Positions 42,783 through 51,172 of a DNA stretch of 56,478 nt are shown in pieces; the first letter of the stretch is position 1; every line of letters starts with the position of its first letter. Below the pieces are notes generated by a model that saw only the letters and a program-made list of their open reading frames with translations, was not told the origin of the DNA and did no database searches. The position numbers and the translations under genes were made by a program. This DNA comes from DATGMS01 sp040905145 (GTDB lineage Bacteria > Bacteroidota > Bacteroidia > Cytophagales > Cyclobacteriaceae), in assembly GCA_040905145.1 (NCBI GenBank), contig JBBDSC010000034.1, positions 1 through 56,478 on the forward strand. Reading direction: 5' to 3'.

Positions 42783-45700
42783 TTACTGAATAAAATGCAC
42801 GCTTTGCGGATCATCCGGATCCATGGACGGTCCATTGATACTGGCTTTTCCCTGTACAGCTGCATAGAAGTGCGGCAGAACAAGCAGTGAGGTAATGGTC
42901 GAAAAGATCAAGCCGCCAATAACGGCCTGGCCCAGCGGGGCTACCTGGCTGCCGCCATCCCCCATGCCGGAAGCAATCGGGATCATGCCGGCCACCATGG
43001 CAAAGGCAGTCATTAATATAGGGCGTAAACGCGAAGAAGCAGCCATGCGAGCCGCCATCCAGGCTGAAAGGTGGTGCTTCAGCCGATAAGTTTCTGCCTG
43101 GTTAATGATGAGGACTGCATTGGCTACGGAGACGCCCACGGACATGATAATGCCCATATAGGATTGCAGGTTTAGCGTGCTGCCCATCAGCAACAGCATC
43201 AGCAGACTTCCGCCAATAACGGCGGGAATAACTGACAGCAGAAGCCCGGAAACTTTAAAGGACTGGTAAAAGGCTGCCAGCATCAGAAAAATTACGATAA
43301 TAGCGACTGCCAGGCCCGACTGCAGACCGGAAAGGGTTTCCTTTAATAATTCGATGGCCCCGACTGTTTTTACGATGATGCCCCGTGGGGGATCACCTGC
43401 CACAGCCAGTGCTTTTTCTACTTCTTTGGCTGCTGAACCTAAATCGGTTCCCATGGTGTTAGCCACCAGCGTTACAAAGCGGTTAGGCCCCTGGCGGTTT
43501 ACCTGGCCAGGCTGCGTGCCCAGGCTTACCCTTGCCACATCTTCCAGAATCGGCCGTGCATGGCCCGCTTTCAGGGGCAGTGCTTTCAGTTCATTCAGCG
43601 ACTGCATTTCCCTTTCCGGCACCTGCACCTGCATCTGGAAAATAAGCCCTGATTGGGGGTCTCTCCACAGGTTTTTGTTGGTAAACCGGGAAGAAGAAGT
43701 GGCCGTGGTCAGGGCCTGGCTTACTTCTTTTATGCTGAGTCCGAACTGGGCGGAAAGCGCCCGATCTACCTCCACCTGGATACTGGGGTAGTCAATGGGT
43801 TCTGCGATATGCACATCCCGGAAAGTAGCGACCTTTTCCATCTCCTTTTTCACTTTTAGCGCATAGCTATTGGCCTCCTGCAGGTTCTTGCCTGCCACCT
43901 TAACAGATACCGGCGTGGTGGCACCTTGGCTCATGATCTTTTCCACCATCTCCATCGGCTCGAAGGTAATGGCAAGGCCGGGCATTTGGGCAGCTACCTT
44001 TTTCCTTATTTTTTCCTTTAGCTCCTCGATAGATTCTTCGTATACATCCCCATCAACAGAAAGCTGCAGCACGGCTTCATGAGAGCCGGAGGTAAACAGG
44101 AATATAGGATTTATAGGCGTATTGGGTGAATGCATCCCTACAAAAGCGGAGCTGATGGTGATACCATCCCGGCCTACTTCTTCCCGAATCAACTGTTCCA
44201 CTGCCAGCATGTTTTCTTCCGACTTCTCCAGCCTTGTACCCTGTGGAGAAACTATCCTCAGCTGAAGATCTCTGGTACCACTGGGCGGCATAATATCTGT
44301 ACCAATAAGGCCAAAGCCGAGACCAATTGCTGCTATTACAAGAACCCCATATACTATCCCTACCAGCGGTATTTTTCTTTCCCAGCGGCGAATGATCATC
44401 AGGTAGCGGATCCTGAACTTATCAAAGCGGGTATAAACAGGCTTCCCTTTCTTTTCATGATCGACATGCTTGTTTTTCATGATCCAGTTGGCCATAACCG
44501 GAATAAAAGTTTGCGAGGCCAGGAAGGAAGCGATCATGGCAAAGCCTACGGCCATGGAAAGTGGCATGAACATATCTTTTGGAATACCACTCATCATAAG
44601 TGAAGGAGTAAGCACCGCAAGGATCGAGAGCAGGATCAGCAACTTGGGAAGCGAAATTTCCAGCAGGGCATCCATAATCGCCCGGGCTTTTGGCTTTCGC
44701 TGCTCAAAATGCTGGTGAATGTTTTCGATGGTTACAGTAGCCTCATCGACCAATACCCCGATCGCCAGAGCAAGCCCGCTCAGCGTCATTACATTAATGG
44801 TTTGCCCGAAGAGGTAGAGCAGCGTTACGGCTGAAAGGATAGCTATGGGAATGGTCAGCACCACAATAAGGGCTCCCCGTTTATCACCCAGAAACAACAA
44901 TACCATCAGGCCGGTAAGCACTGCTCCCAGTATGCCTTCGTGCACCAGGTTCGATAAGGCATTGGCGATATAGCCTGACTGGTCGAACACAAAATCTATA
45001 GAAACATCTTCGGGCAGGGCGGCTTCCAGTATCGGCATGGCCTCTTTTAAATTATTCACTGCGTCCAGGGTAGAGGCATCTGCTTTTTTGATGATAGGCA
45101 GGTAAACCGTTCTTTTGCCGTTTACCAGGGCATAAGCGGTGGTTTTGTCTGCTCCATCAATAACCGTGGCAATGTCCCGCACAAATACGGTGGGGCCACT
45201 GCCCAGGCGGATGGGTGTATTCAGCAACTCCTCAGGTCCTTTTACCAGGCTGTTCACCGGGCTCATCAGATTTTGATCCCCTATCTGGATATTTCCGGCC
45301 GGTGAAGGGATGTTGTTCCGCGCAATGGCAGCGGTTACCTCTTCGGCGGAAAGGCCGTAAGACTGCATCAGTTCCGGGTTGACATTGGTGACGATGGTCC
45401 GCACATTACCTCCGAAGGGCGCAGGTGCAGTAATACCCGGTATATTCACAAACATGGGGCGGATACGGGTAATGGCCAGGTTCTGCAATTCACCGATGGA
45501 ACGTTCATCACTTTCAAACACCAGCTGCCCTACAGGCAGTGCACTGGCATCGAAGCGTACTACCTGGGGAGACACCGCTCCGGGCGGCAAAAAAGCCATG
45601 GCCCGCGAGACCTGGGTAGCGACCTCTGCCGATGCCTGGGCCATATCCGTACCCGGGTAAAAGGACAGTTGCATGAGGGTAAGCCCCTGCACACTTTTAA

Positions 45701-45944
45701 ATTCCATGTCTTTTACACCACTCACGAAAATGAGTACCTTTTGAAAGTTGCTGGCCATAAAGCCATCCATATATTCCGGCGACAGGCCGCCATAAGGCAT
45801 GGCAATATAAATAGAGGGCGATTTTACCTCCGGGAAGATATCAACCCTGATATTATTGATGGAAATGACTGAGAAGTAGGCAATAGCCATGACTGCCACA
45901 ATAACGGCAACAGGTTTTCTCAGTGCTAATCTTATGATGTTCAT
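42783..45944 (-). CDS. RND-family efflux pump, inner-membrane subunit
   Basis: The 1053-residue protein has the duplicated RND topology of 12 membrane helices and two large periplasmic loops (N-terminal helix VAVIVAVMAIAYFSVISINN). Helix 4 carries the acidic proton-relay segment LALAIGVLVDEATVTIENIH, and the C-terminal half has the matching GIIMSVGVSVANAVLIINQA. The VDEATV motif differs from the DD pair of multidrug (HAE1) pumps and from typical CusA/CzcA motifs, so substrate class is uncertain. The coding sequence is clearly GC-richer than the flanking core genes, which suggests a foreign origin. Confidence 0.92.
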   Translation of the reverse strand: MNIIRLALRKPVAVIVAVMAIAYFSVISINNIRVDIFPEVKSPSIYIAMPYGGLSPEYMDGFMASNFQKVLIFVSGVKDMEFKSVQGLTLMQLSFYPGTDMAQASAEVATQVSRAMAFLPPGAVSPQVVRFDASALPVGQLVFESDERSIGELQNLAITRIRPMFVNIPGITAPAPFGGNVRTIVTNVNPELMQSYGLSAEEVTAAIARNNIPSPAGNIQIGDQNLMSPVNSLVKGPEELLNTPIRLGSGPTVFVRDIATVIDGADKTTAYALVNGKRTVYLPIIKKADASTLDAVNNLKEAMPILEAALPEDVSIDFVFDQSGYIANALSNLVHEGILGAVLTGLMVLLFLGDKRGALIVVLTIPIAILSAVTLLYLFGQTINVMTLSGLALAIGVLVDEATVTIENIHQHFEQRKPKARAIMDALLEISLPKLLILLSILAVLTPSLMMSGIPKDMFMPLSMAVGFAMIASFLASQTFIPVMANWIMKNKHVDHEKKGKPVYTRFDKFRIRYLMIIRRWERKIPLVGIVYGVLVIAAIGLGFGLIGTDIMPPSGTRDLQLRIVSPQGTRLEKSEENMLAVEQLIREEVGRDGITISSAFVGMHSPNTPINPIFLFTSGSHEAVLQLSVDGDVYEESIEELKEKIRKKVAAQMPGLAITFEPMEMVEKIMSQGATTPVSVKVAGKNLQEANSYALKVKKEMEKVATFRDVHIAEPIDYPSIQVEVDRALSAQFGLSIKEVSQALTTATSSSRFTNKNLWRDPQSGLIFQMQVQVPEREMQSLNELKALPLKAGHARPILEDVARVSLGTQPGQVNRQGPNRFVTLVANTMGTDLGSAAKEVEKALAVAGDPPRGIIVKTVGAIELLKETLSGLQSGLAVAIIVIFLMLAAFYQSFKVSGLLLSVIPAVIGGSLLMLLLMGSTLNLQSYMGIIMSVGVSVANAVLIINQAETYRLKHHLSAWMAARMAASSRLRPILMTAFAMVAGMIPIASGMGDGGSQVAPLGQAVIGGLIFSTITSLLVLPHFYAAVQGKASINGPSMDPDDPQSVHFIQ

Positions 45945-45955
45945 AGGAAGTTCTT

Positions 45956-47338
45956 TTATTCAAATGCAGTTTGAAGAATGGAGAAATCGGCGCTGGCCTC
46001 AGCAAAATCGGCCTGTTGCATCCAGTACTGGTAGTAAGCCTCAATGCGCGTTTTCTCGGTTTTTTGGAGTATATCCTGGATTTGCAGCAGCTCACTGATT
46101 GAAATCAGGCCGCTCTTATAGCGGGTTTCGAACAGGTGATAAGCTTCACTGGCGGCTTCATACGCTTCTTCGCCATTTTCTATCTGGCGGAGGTCCTGGG
46201 TTATTTGCCGTTGTGCGATTTGCCGGTGGCTCTGCAGGTTCAGGATTGTTTCATCGGCTTCTGCCTGCCGCAGGTGGATTTCCTCCTGATGGCGTGCCCG
46301 GACGAGCTTAAAGTCAAAAAGCTCCGTAAGGTTCCAGCGAAGGCCCAGCCCCAGGAGATAATTATGTGTAGAATTGCTGTAAACATTGCCCCAGCTTTCC
46401 CCTAATGCGCCTTCCAGAGTCGGTGCATGGTTACGAAGCTGCACACCGGCCAGCAGGGAGAGGGTAGGAAGTACATTTGCTCCTGCTATCTCTTTTTGTT
46501 TTCCGGCATAGGCTATACCCTGCTGCCGGAAAGCCAGCTGTGGGTGCTGCGCTTCAGCATCCGGCTCCATTAGCGGGATAGCACCTTCGGATGCTGCAGG
46601 GAATGAGCTGTTTTTGAGGCTTAGCTGGCTGGCAGGCATGTTTATCCAGGTGGCAAGGGCAATGGCACTTTCCTGGCTTTGGCCCTGCCAGTCATCCTGC
46701 TTAGCCGCTGTTTGTCTGAGGGAGGCTTTTACCAGTAGGGAATCGGCTCCTGGCGACAGTCCGGCACGGGCAGTGCTTTGCGAAGCCTTAAATAGCTGCT
46801 GCAGCCGTTCGGTATTTTGCTGTGCCCAGCGCTCCATTTGCCGGTGGAAAAGCAATGCGAAATAGGTACGGCTCAGCTCAGCCTGTATGGTTATTTGGGC
46901 TGCCTCGAGTCGATAGCCAGCCTGGCGGGACATAATAGCAGCAGCTTCCGTTGTTTTCTTATGCCGGCCAAACTGCAGGAATTCCCAGTCCATTATGAGT
47001 GAACCCAAAAGATTGGCTGAAGGGCCTGCAGCATTGCCGATGCCGGAGCCGGCCACATTATAACTGCCTGGCAGAGGAAAGAAAGCACCTCCTACGGTAT
47101 TTTGGGTACCAACAGTATTTTGCGCCTGCAACTTTAATTGTGGTAAATACTGGTTACGGGCGAGCTTTTGATCTAGTGTGGCTTGTTGCAGGCGGGCCTG
47201 GTAGGCTACCAGGCTGGGATAGTTGGCAAATGCCTGCTCCCAAAGCTGGGGTAAGGACATGGCCCTGGTATCCTGTCCATGGCCTTTAATACTGACAAGT
47301 GCCAAAAGAAGGCATGCCAGCAGATATCTGTATTGCAT
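45956..47338 (-). CDS. TolC-family outer membrane protein of the RND system
   Basis: From the ATG at 47338 the protein has 460 residues, with a signal peptide (LLACLLLALVSIKGHGQ) and the two TolC helical-repeat halves (LPQLWEQAFANYPSLVAYQA; RYKSGLISISELLQIQDILQ). An upstream extension to 47425 is open but would bury the signal peptide. Its stop is 11 bp before the RND gene start. Confidence 0.9.
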   Translation of the reverse strand: MQYRYLLACLLLALVSIKGHGQDTRAMSLPQLWEQAFANYPSLVAYQARLQQATLDQKLARNQYLPQLKLQAQNTVGTQNTVGGAFFPLPGSYNVAGSGIGNAAGPSANLLGSLIMDWEFLQFGRHKKTTEAAAIMSRQAGYRLEAAQITIQAELSRTYFALLFHRQMERWAQQNTERLQQLFKASQSTARAGLSPGADSLLVKASLRQTAAKQDDWQGQSQESAIALATWINMPASQLSLKNSSFPAASEGAIPLMEPDAEAQHPQLAFRQQGIAYAGKQKEIAGANVLPTLSLLAGVQLRNHAPTLEGALGESWGNVYSNSTHNYLLGLGLRWNLTELFDFKLVRARHQEEIHLRQAEADETILNLQSHRQIAQRQITQDLRQIENGEEAYEAASEAYHLFETRYKSGLISISELLQIQDILQKTEKTRIEAYYQYWMQQADFAEASADFSILQTAFE

Positions 47339-47376
47339 AGTAAAACAGCTTATTTTAAATAAATAGAAAAAGGGAT

Positions 47377-47396
47377 TGATCACCTGGAGGTGATCA
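47377..47396 (-). promoter_or_regulatory. Inverted repeat in the leader of the TolC gene
   Basis: TGATCACC (47377-47384) and GGTGATCA (47389-47396) form an 8-bp palindrome 39 bp upstream of the TolC start. It may be a repressor site or an RNA hairpin inside the operon; there is no T-tract. Confidence 0.35.
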
Positions 47397-47471
47397 GGAG
47401 GTGGGAATGAGGCATAGGTATACAATCATGCATAGTCCATGGTTATCATGCTGAAAAATGCCTCGAAAAAA

Positions 47472-47858
47472 TCAGGAATAATAAATAAGCCGTCCCAGTT
47501 TAAGGTAAATGGGGACTGGTGGGGGAATAGAATAATGAAAAGCCGGGAAGGCTTGCCAATTTTGCAGGGGCATCCGGACCAGCATCCAGGGTAAAATCAG
47601 AAAAGCAAAAAACAGCAACATAGGAGCTTTTGCTGGCGCCGGAAGACTCATCTCAGCCCCGTCTAGCAGGCTGACGGCTTCTGCAGCACACAATTCCGGT
47701 GCCGATAAAACTTTACTCTCCAGGCCCTCCGCAGGAAGCAGCGCCTTAGCAGGGATGCCATTCTCCACTTCCATATATTCCGACAGCAATCTCTTCATCG
47801 TACAGGACGAGCTAAAGAGCATGAGAATGGATAATATGAGAATGAGAAACCTGGGCAT
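47472..47858 (-). CDS. Small lipoprotein heading the RND operon, unknown function
   Basis: The 128-residue protein has a lipoprotein signal with lipobox MLFSSSC (Cys at residue 19), a polar part, one hydrophobic helix (about residues 83-95) and the ending PPPVPIYLKLGRLIYYS. Comparable short proteins precede metal- or drug-efflux operons in Bacteroidota. I know no function. It is the first gene after the promoter-like box at 47898. Confidence 0.55.
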   Translation of the reverse strand: MPRFLILILSILMLFSSSCTMKRLLSEYMEVENGIPAKALLPAEGLESKVLSAPELCAAEAVSLLDGAEMSLPAPAKAPMLLFFAFLILPWMLVRMPLQNWQAFPAFHYSIPPPVPIYLKLGRLIYYS

Positions 47859-47897
47859 TTGATTTAAGTGCTTTTCTTTTTATGTCTTCTTAGGTTG

Positions 47898-47905
47898 CAA
47901 ACGTA
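47898..47905 (-). promoter_or_regulatory. -7 promoter box of the RND operon
   Basis: On the minus strand TACGTTTG matches TAnnTTTG exactly, 40 bp upstream of the small lipoprotein start. No TTG occurs 19 bp upstream and no Crp-type palindrome 33 bp upstream, so control differs from the sulfur genes. Confidence 0.5.
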
Positions 47906-48020
47906 AAATTAAAAAAAAAATTTCATGATTGGTTTATTAATGCGGTCTTTCTGGCTTGCCAGACTTAAAAAAAGGCTTTATTGTTAAGCTGGTACAAATT
48001 ATACCTGGCAGATTAAATAT

Positions 48021-48045
48021 AAAAGACACCCAGGAGGTGCCTTTT
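48021..48045 (-). terminator. Probable terminator after the PDO-rhodanese gene
   Basis: AAAAGACACC (48021-48030) pairs with GGTGCCTTTT (48036-48045), with one internal mismatch. It lies 21 bp after the stop on the minus strand. Confidence 0.65.
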
Positions 48046-48065
48046 AAGTACCTATTTATGCTAAT

Positions 48066-49406
48066 TTACTGTTTCTTCAACTCATTTACGGCTTCGCTCA
48101 TATCCAGCACCTTCACAGGAAGAATGCTTTCCAGTATGCTGCTTCCGGCTGCCGAACGATAACCACCGGCACAATGCACTACCACTGGCTTATCGGTAGG
48201 AATTTCTTTGGCTCTTTCCCTCAATTCCGGCAAAGGAATGGTAATGGAATTATTAAAGAAGCCTTCGGCTTTGGTTTCGCTACTGTTGCGGATATCGACG
48301 ATAGTAAAGTCATCCTGTCCGGCCGTAAACCTTTCTTTGTTAAAGGCTTCGCTGGCTTCCCCACCTTGCAGATCATACACAAAAGTGCCTGCAATATTGA
48401 GCTCATAACCAATTTTGGAAGCTTTTATGATCAGCTCATCCAAAGCTTCCTCAGTGGCAGCCACCAAGTAATACTTTTCATCGGGCCCGACAATGCTGCC
48501 CAGCCAGGTTTCAAATTTGAGTCCACCCTGGATGTTCATAGCTCCCGGGATGTGTCCCTTCTTGAATTGTTCCTGCGGGCGTCCGTCTACCACTACAATT
48601 CCTTTTTCAGGCTCATAATTTTTATCCAGCTTTTTTACTTCCTTTACAGAAGGTTGAAAAGACGGAGCTCCTTGCTTATTGAGGGCTACGTCATAGCCAA
48701 AATATTTTGGGATAAAGGGCTGATCTTCCAACAGGATTTTCACAAACTCCTCTTCGGTCATCGGCTGCAGGGCGTAATTACTTATTTTTTCTGCGCCAAC
48801 AGTACTGCTTTGTGCATCGCTTAGAGATTTACCGCAAAGAGTACCTGCACCATGTGCCGGAAAAACCACCACATCATCATTCAGCTTCATGAATTTATTG
48901 CGGGTGCTATGGTACATTTGGCGGGCCAGTTCTTTGCGTTTGGCAACCATGTTACCGGCTTTTTCGCGCAGGTCGGGTCGGCCTACATCACCGATAAACA
49001 GGGTGTCACCGGTAAATACCGCTTTGTCTTCTCCTTCTTCTTCGGCTACGATGCTGATGCCGTCCGGAGAGTGACCGGGGGTATGCATGGATTTCAGTTT
49101 TACTTCACCCAACTCAATCACATCCCCTTCGTCGAAAGCCTGGTGGGGGTAATCGGCTCCTACCATTCTACTTACATAAATGGTGGCTCCCGTAGTTTCA
49201 TGGATCTCCAGGTGCGAGCTAACAAAGTCAGCATGCGGGTGGGTTTCGATCACGCCCACAATCTTTGCTCCATAAGCTTTTGCAAACTCATAATAAGGTT
49301 GCGGATTGCGTGCAGGATCTATTAATACAACTTCATTCGTTCTTTCACTTAACACAGCATAAGAAAAATGTGCCAGTCCTTTGTCATCAAATTGTTGGAT
49401 ATTCAC
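48066..49406 (-). CDS. Persulfide dioxygenase-like MBL protein fused to two rhodanese domains
   Basis: The 446-residue protein has an ETHE1-type metallo-beta-lactamase domain (about residues 1-240; ETHPHADFVSSH, HTPGHSPDG, FTGDTLFIGDVGRPDL and FPAHGAG supply the metal ligands), then two rhodanese domains. The first (about 265-355) has lost the catalytic Cys (loop VAATEEALD); the second (about 360-446) keeps it as C412 in VVHCAGGYRS. PDO-rhodanese fusions oxidise glutathione or other low-molecular persulfides to sulfite and pass sulfur to acceptors. The operator/-7 pair at 49456-49500 lies 86 bp upstream. Confidence 0.93.
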   Translation of the reverse strand: MNIQQFDDKGLAHFSYAVLSERTNEVVLIDPARNPQPYYEFAKAYGAKIVGVIETHPHADFVSSHLEIHETTGATIYVSRMVGADYPHQAFDEGDVIELGEVKLKSMHTPGHSPDGISIVAEEEGEDKAVFTGDTLFIGDVGRPDLREKAGNMVAKRKELARQMYHSTRNKFMKLNDDVVVFPAHGAGTLCGKSLSDAQSSTVGAEKISNYALQPMTEEEFVKILLEDQPFIPKYFGYDVALNKQGAPSFQPSVKEVKKLDKNYEPEKGIVVVDGRPQEQFKKGHIPGAMNIQGGLKFETWLGSIVGPDEKYYLVAATEEALDELIIKASKIGYELNIAGTFVYDLQGGEASEAFNKERFTAGQDDFTIVDIRNSSETKAEGFFNNSITIPLPELRERAKEIPTDKPVVVHCAGGYRSAAGSSILESILPVKVLDMSEAVNELKKQ

Positions 49407-49455
49407 GTTTTTATTGTTTTAGATGCTTCTTTTAATCTTTATTATAATTTCTATA

Positions 49456-49500
49456 CAAAATTAAGATAGGTTTTTTCCAAAGTCTGTGACGATTATCACA
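49456..49500 (-). promoter_or_regulatory. Crp-type operator and -7 box, PDO-rhodanese gene
   Basis: TGTGACGATTATCACA (49485-49500, centre 49492.5) equals the E. coli CRP consensus TGTGA-N6-TCACA. On the minus strand TAATTTTG (49463 to 49456) matches TAnnTTTG; the centres are 33 bp apart. Confidence 0.85.
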
Positions 49501-49514
49501 TTAGTCCGGTTGGC

Positions 49515-50318
49515 TTATACAAATAGCTCTTGTGCCAGGATATATATAGCCATCAGCAGTACAAACCAGCCAAAGCCTCTTTCCAGATGCGCTCCATCAA
49601 TTTTTGGAGAAAGCCAGCTGCCAATAAAAATTCCTCCTAAAGACATGGCAGTAAACAACAACATAAACCTCCAGTCAATGGGCTGGTTACCAAGGTCGCC
49701 CAGAAAGCCGATCAGCGATTTTGCGGCTATAATAAGCAGCGAAGTACCTACCGCCATTTTCATAGGCAGGCGCGCAAAAAGCACCAGGGCAGGAATGATC
49801 AGGAAACCGCCGCCGGCTCCTACTATGCCTGTGAGTGTACCTACTACCGCTCCTTCCAGGGCAATCACAGGGTAGTTGAAGCTGAGTTCACCTTTCTGCT
49901 CACTGGCTGCTTTCCTGTTATTGCGGATCATGGAGTAAGAGGCGGCCAGCATCACCAGCGCAAAAAAGACCATGATGCCCACATTCTTAGTAAGAGTGAA
50001 TTCCCCTATGGCAAAGAGCGTTTCGGGTATGGCCGGTACCAGAAATTTGCGGGTCAGGTAAACGGCGATAAAAGAAGGGGTGGCAAACACCAGCGCAGTT
50101 TTATAATTAACCAGGCCTTTTTTCATAAAGGAGAACGAGCCAGCCAGCGAGGTAACACCGACTACAAAGAGCGAATAGGCTGTGGCCAGCACAGGATTTA
50201 CATGCAGTAAATAAACCAGGGCAGGCACCGTAAGAATAGAACCACCGCCACCAATAAGGCCAAGGCTTATGCCAATGATGATGGCTGAGAGGTAACCTAA
50301 TATTGTAACTGTTTCCAT
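49515..50318 (-). CDS. TauE/SafE-family sulfite/sulfoacetate exporter-like protein
   Basis: The 267-residue protein has eight or nine hydrophobic helices in two homologous halves, each starting with a Gly-rich turn: IGISLGLIGGGGSILTVPAL near the N-terminus and VVGTLTGIVGAGGGFLIIPA near residue 155. This is the TauE/SafE family, many members of which export sulfite or other sulfur anions. A sulfite exporter fits the sulfite-producing persulfide dioxygenase next door. It has its own operator and -7 box (50339-50383). Confidence 0.9.
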   Translation of the reverse strand: METVTILGYLSAIIIGISLGLIGGGGSILTVPALVYLLHVNPVLATAYSLFVVGVTSLAGSFSFMKKGLVNYKTALVFATPSFIAVYLTRKFLVPAIPETLFAIGEFTLTKNVGIMVFFALVMLAASYSMIRNNRKAASEQKGELSFNYPVIALEGAVVGTLTGIVGAGGGFLIIPALVLFARLPMKMAVGTSLLIIAAKSLIGFLGDLGNQPIDWRFMLLFTAMSLGGIFIGSWLSPKIDGAHLERGFGWFVLLMAIYILAQELFV

Positions 50319-50338
50319 ATTTGAATCATTATATGATG

Positions 50339-50383
50339 CAAAAGTAGAGGAGAAATAAGCCCTTTTCTGTGACCTTTGTTACA
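50339..50383 (-). promoter_or_regulatory. Crp-type operator and -7 box, TauE/SafE gene
   Basis: TGTGACCTTTGTTACA (50368-50383, centre 50375.5) has one mismatch in the right half. On the minus strand TACTTTTG (50346 to 50339) matches TAnnTTTG; the centres are 33 bp apart. The gene start is 21 bp downstream of the box. Confidence 0.8.
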
Positions 50384-50565
50384 TAAGCAAAAACTTCATT
50401 AAGCATTCAGCCTGTTATATTTCCAAAGCAGGGGCCGTATGAATAAGATATGAGGAAGCAGTCTTGTTTTAGCTGAGTTTACCGGCAGGCTTAAAAATTC
50501 CTGCAGCAGGATAAAGCAAAAAAAGGAATGCCATCTTCTGTAAAGAAGTAGGTTAGCTGTTCCTG

Positions 50566-50610
50566 TGTGATCATTATAACTGACTTGCAGTGCCTGGTAA
50601 GTTACCTTTG
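50566..50610 (+). promoter_or_regulatory. Crp-type operator (weaker) and -7 box, thioredoxin remnant
   Basis: On the plus strand TGTGATCATTATAACT (50566-50581, centre 50573.5) has a perfect left half and a 3-of-5 right half. TACCTTTG (50603-50610, centre 50606.5) matches the -7 consensus and is again exactly 33 bp away. The ATG of the broken thioredoxin gene is at 50644. Confidence 0.65.
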
Positions 50611-50643
50611 TATTAAAAATAGTAAGTATACTTTAACAGGAAT

Positions 50644-50893
50644 ATGATTATGGAATTTGTAGCCAGAAGCTTCAATGATGTTATTCATGGGGCCAGCCGG
50701 TGCTGGTAAACTTCTCTGCAAGCTGGTGTGCCCCCTGTAAAATGATGGAACCTGTACTGGAAGAAGCAGTTTCCGCAGCAGGAAATAAAGCTAAAGTTGT
50801 AATAGTTGATGTAGATAAGAACCCAATGCCATAAATAGTAGTAGAATTACGGCCGAATCCATTAAATTGGCCAAAAAGCACATCATGAAATGA
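50644..50893 (+). pseudogene. Thioredoxin gene, frameshifted and internally deleted
   Basis: The ATG at 50644 opens MIMEFVARSFNDVIHG; after restoring one G in a GGGG run the frame continues QPVLVNFSASWCAPCKMMEP with the WCAPC active site, then LEEAVSAAGNKAKVVIVDVD and KNPM. The conserved cis-Pro part (IPTLLLFKNG in the family) is missing, and a different frame supplies ITAESIKLAKKHIMK up to 50893. So the gene carries a one-base indel and an internal deletion, and cannot make a normal thioredoxin, although its promoter still looks intact. Confidence 0.8.
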
Positions 50894-50997
50894 TTCAGAA
50901 ATAAGGTTTTTCCCTTGTAAAAAGTACCTGTACATCTTCCCTCGCTAAATCCAGATGAAACTCTATAGCAAAATGAAAAGGATCAACTGAGCCTTAT

Positions 50998-51162
50998 TCA
51001 TTTTGTTGTTTTCTGATCTGTGTAGCGAGTCAGATAATGACTAGCACTAATAAAATAAAGCCTGGTATCATCCAGCTCCACTTTTTCGGCATTGTCAAAA
51101 AGCTCCCGAAAAACCGGATCCATCTGCCGGATAGGCTGCTTTTCTTCCATTCTTTCCTTCAT
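50998..51162 (-). CDS. Possible small protein after the SQR gene (54 aa)
   Basis: The ATG at 51162 gives 54 residues (MKERMEEKQPIRQMDPVFRE then LFDNAEKVELDDTRLYF...), starting 10 bp after the SQR stop. In the next frame, overlapping from the middle, a hydrophobic stretch KWSWMIPGFILLVLVII appears, followed by a stop and LATQIRKQQNE. This suggests that the original gene encoded a short single-helix membrane protein and has been shifted and interrupted. It is either a real 54-residue protein or a decayed one. Confidence 0.4.
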   Translation of the reverse strand: MKERMEEKQPIRQMDPVFRELFDNAEKVELDDTRLYFISASHYLTRYTDQKTTK

Positions 51163-51172
51163 TTTTATTTAT

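Noticed and set aside
44130..44603. Plus-strand frame of 157 codons
   Set aside because: Entirely inside and antisense to the RND pump gene, without recognisable motifs.
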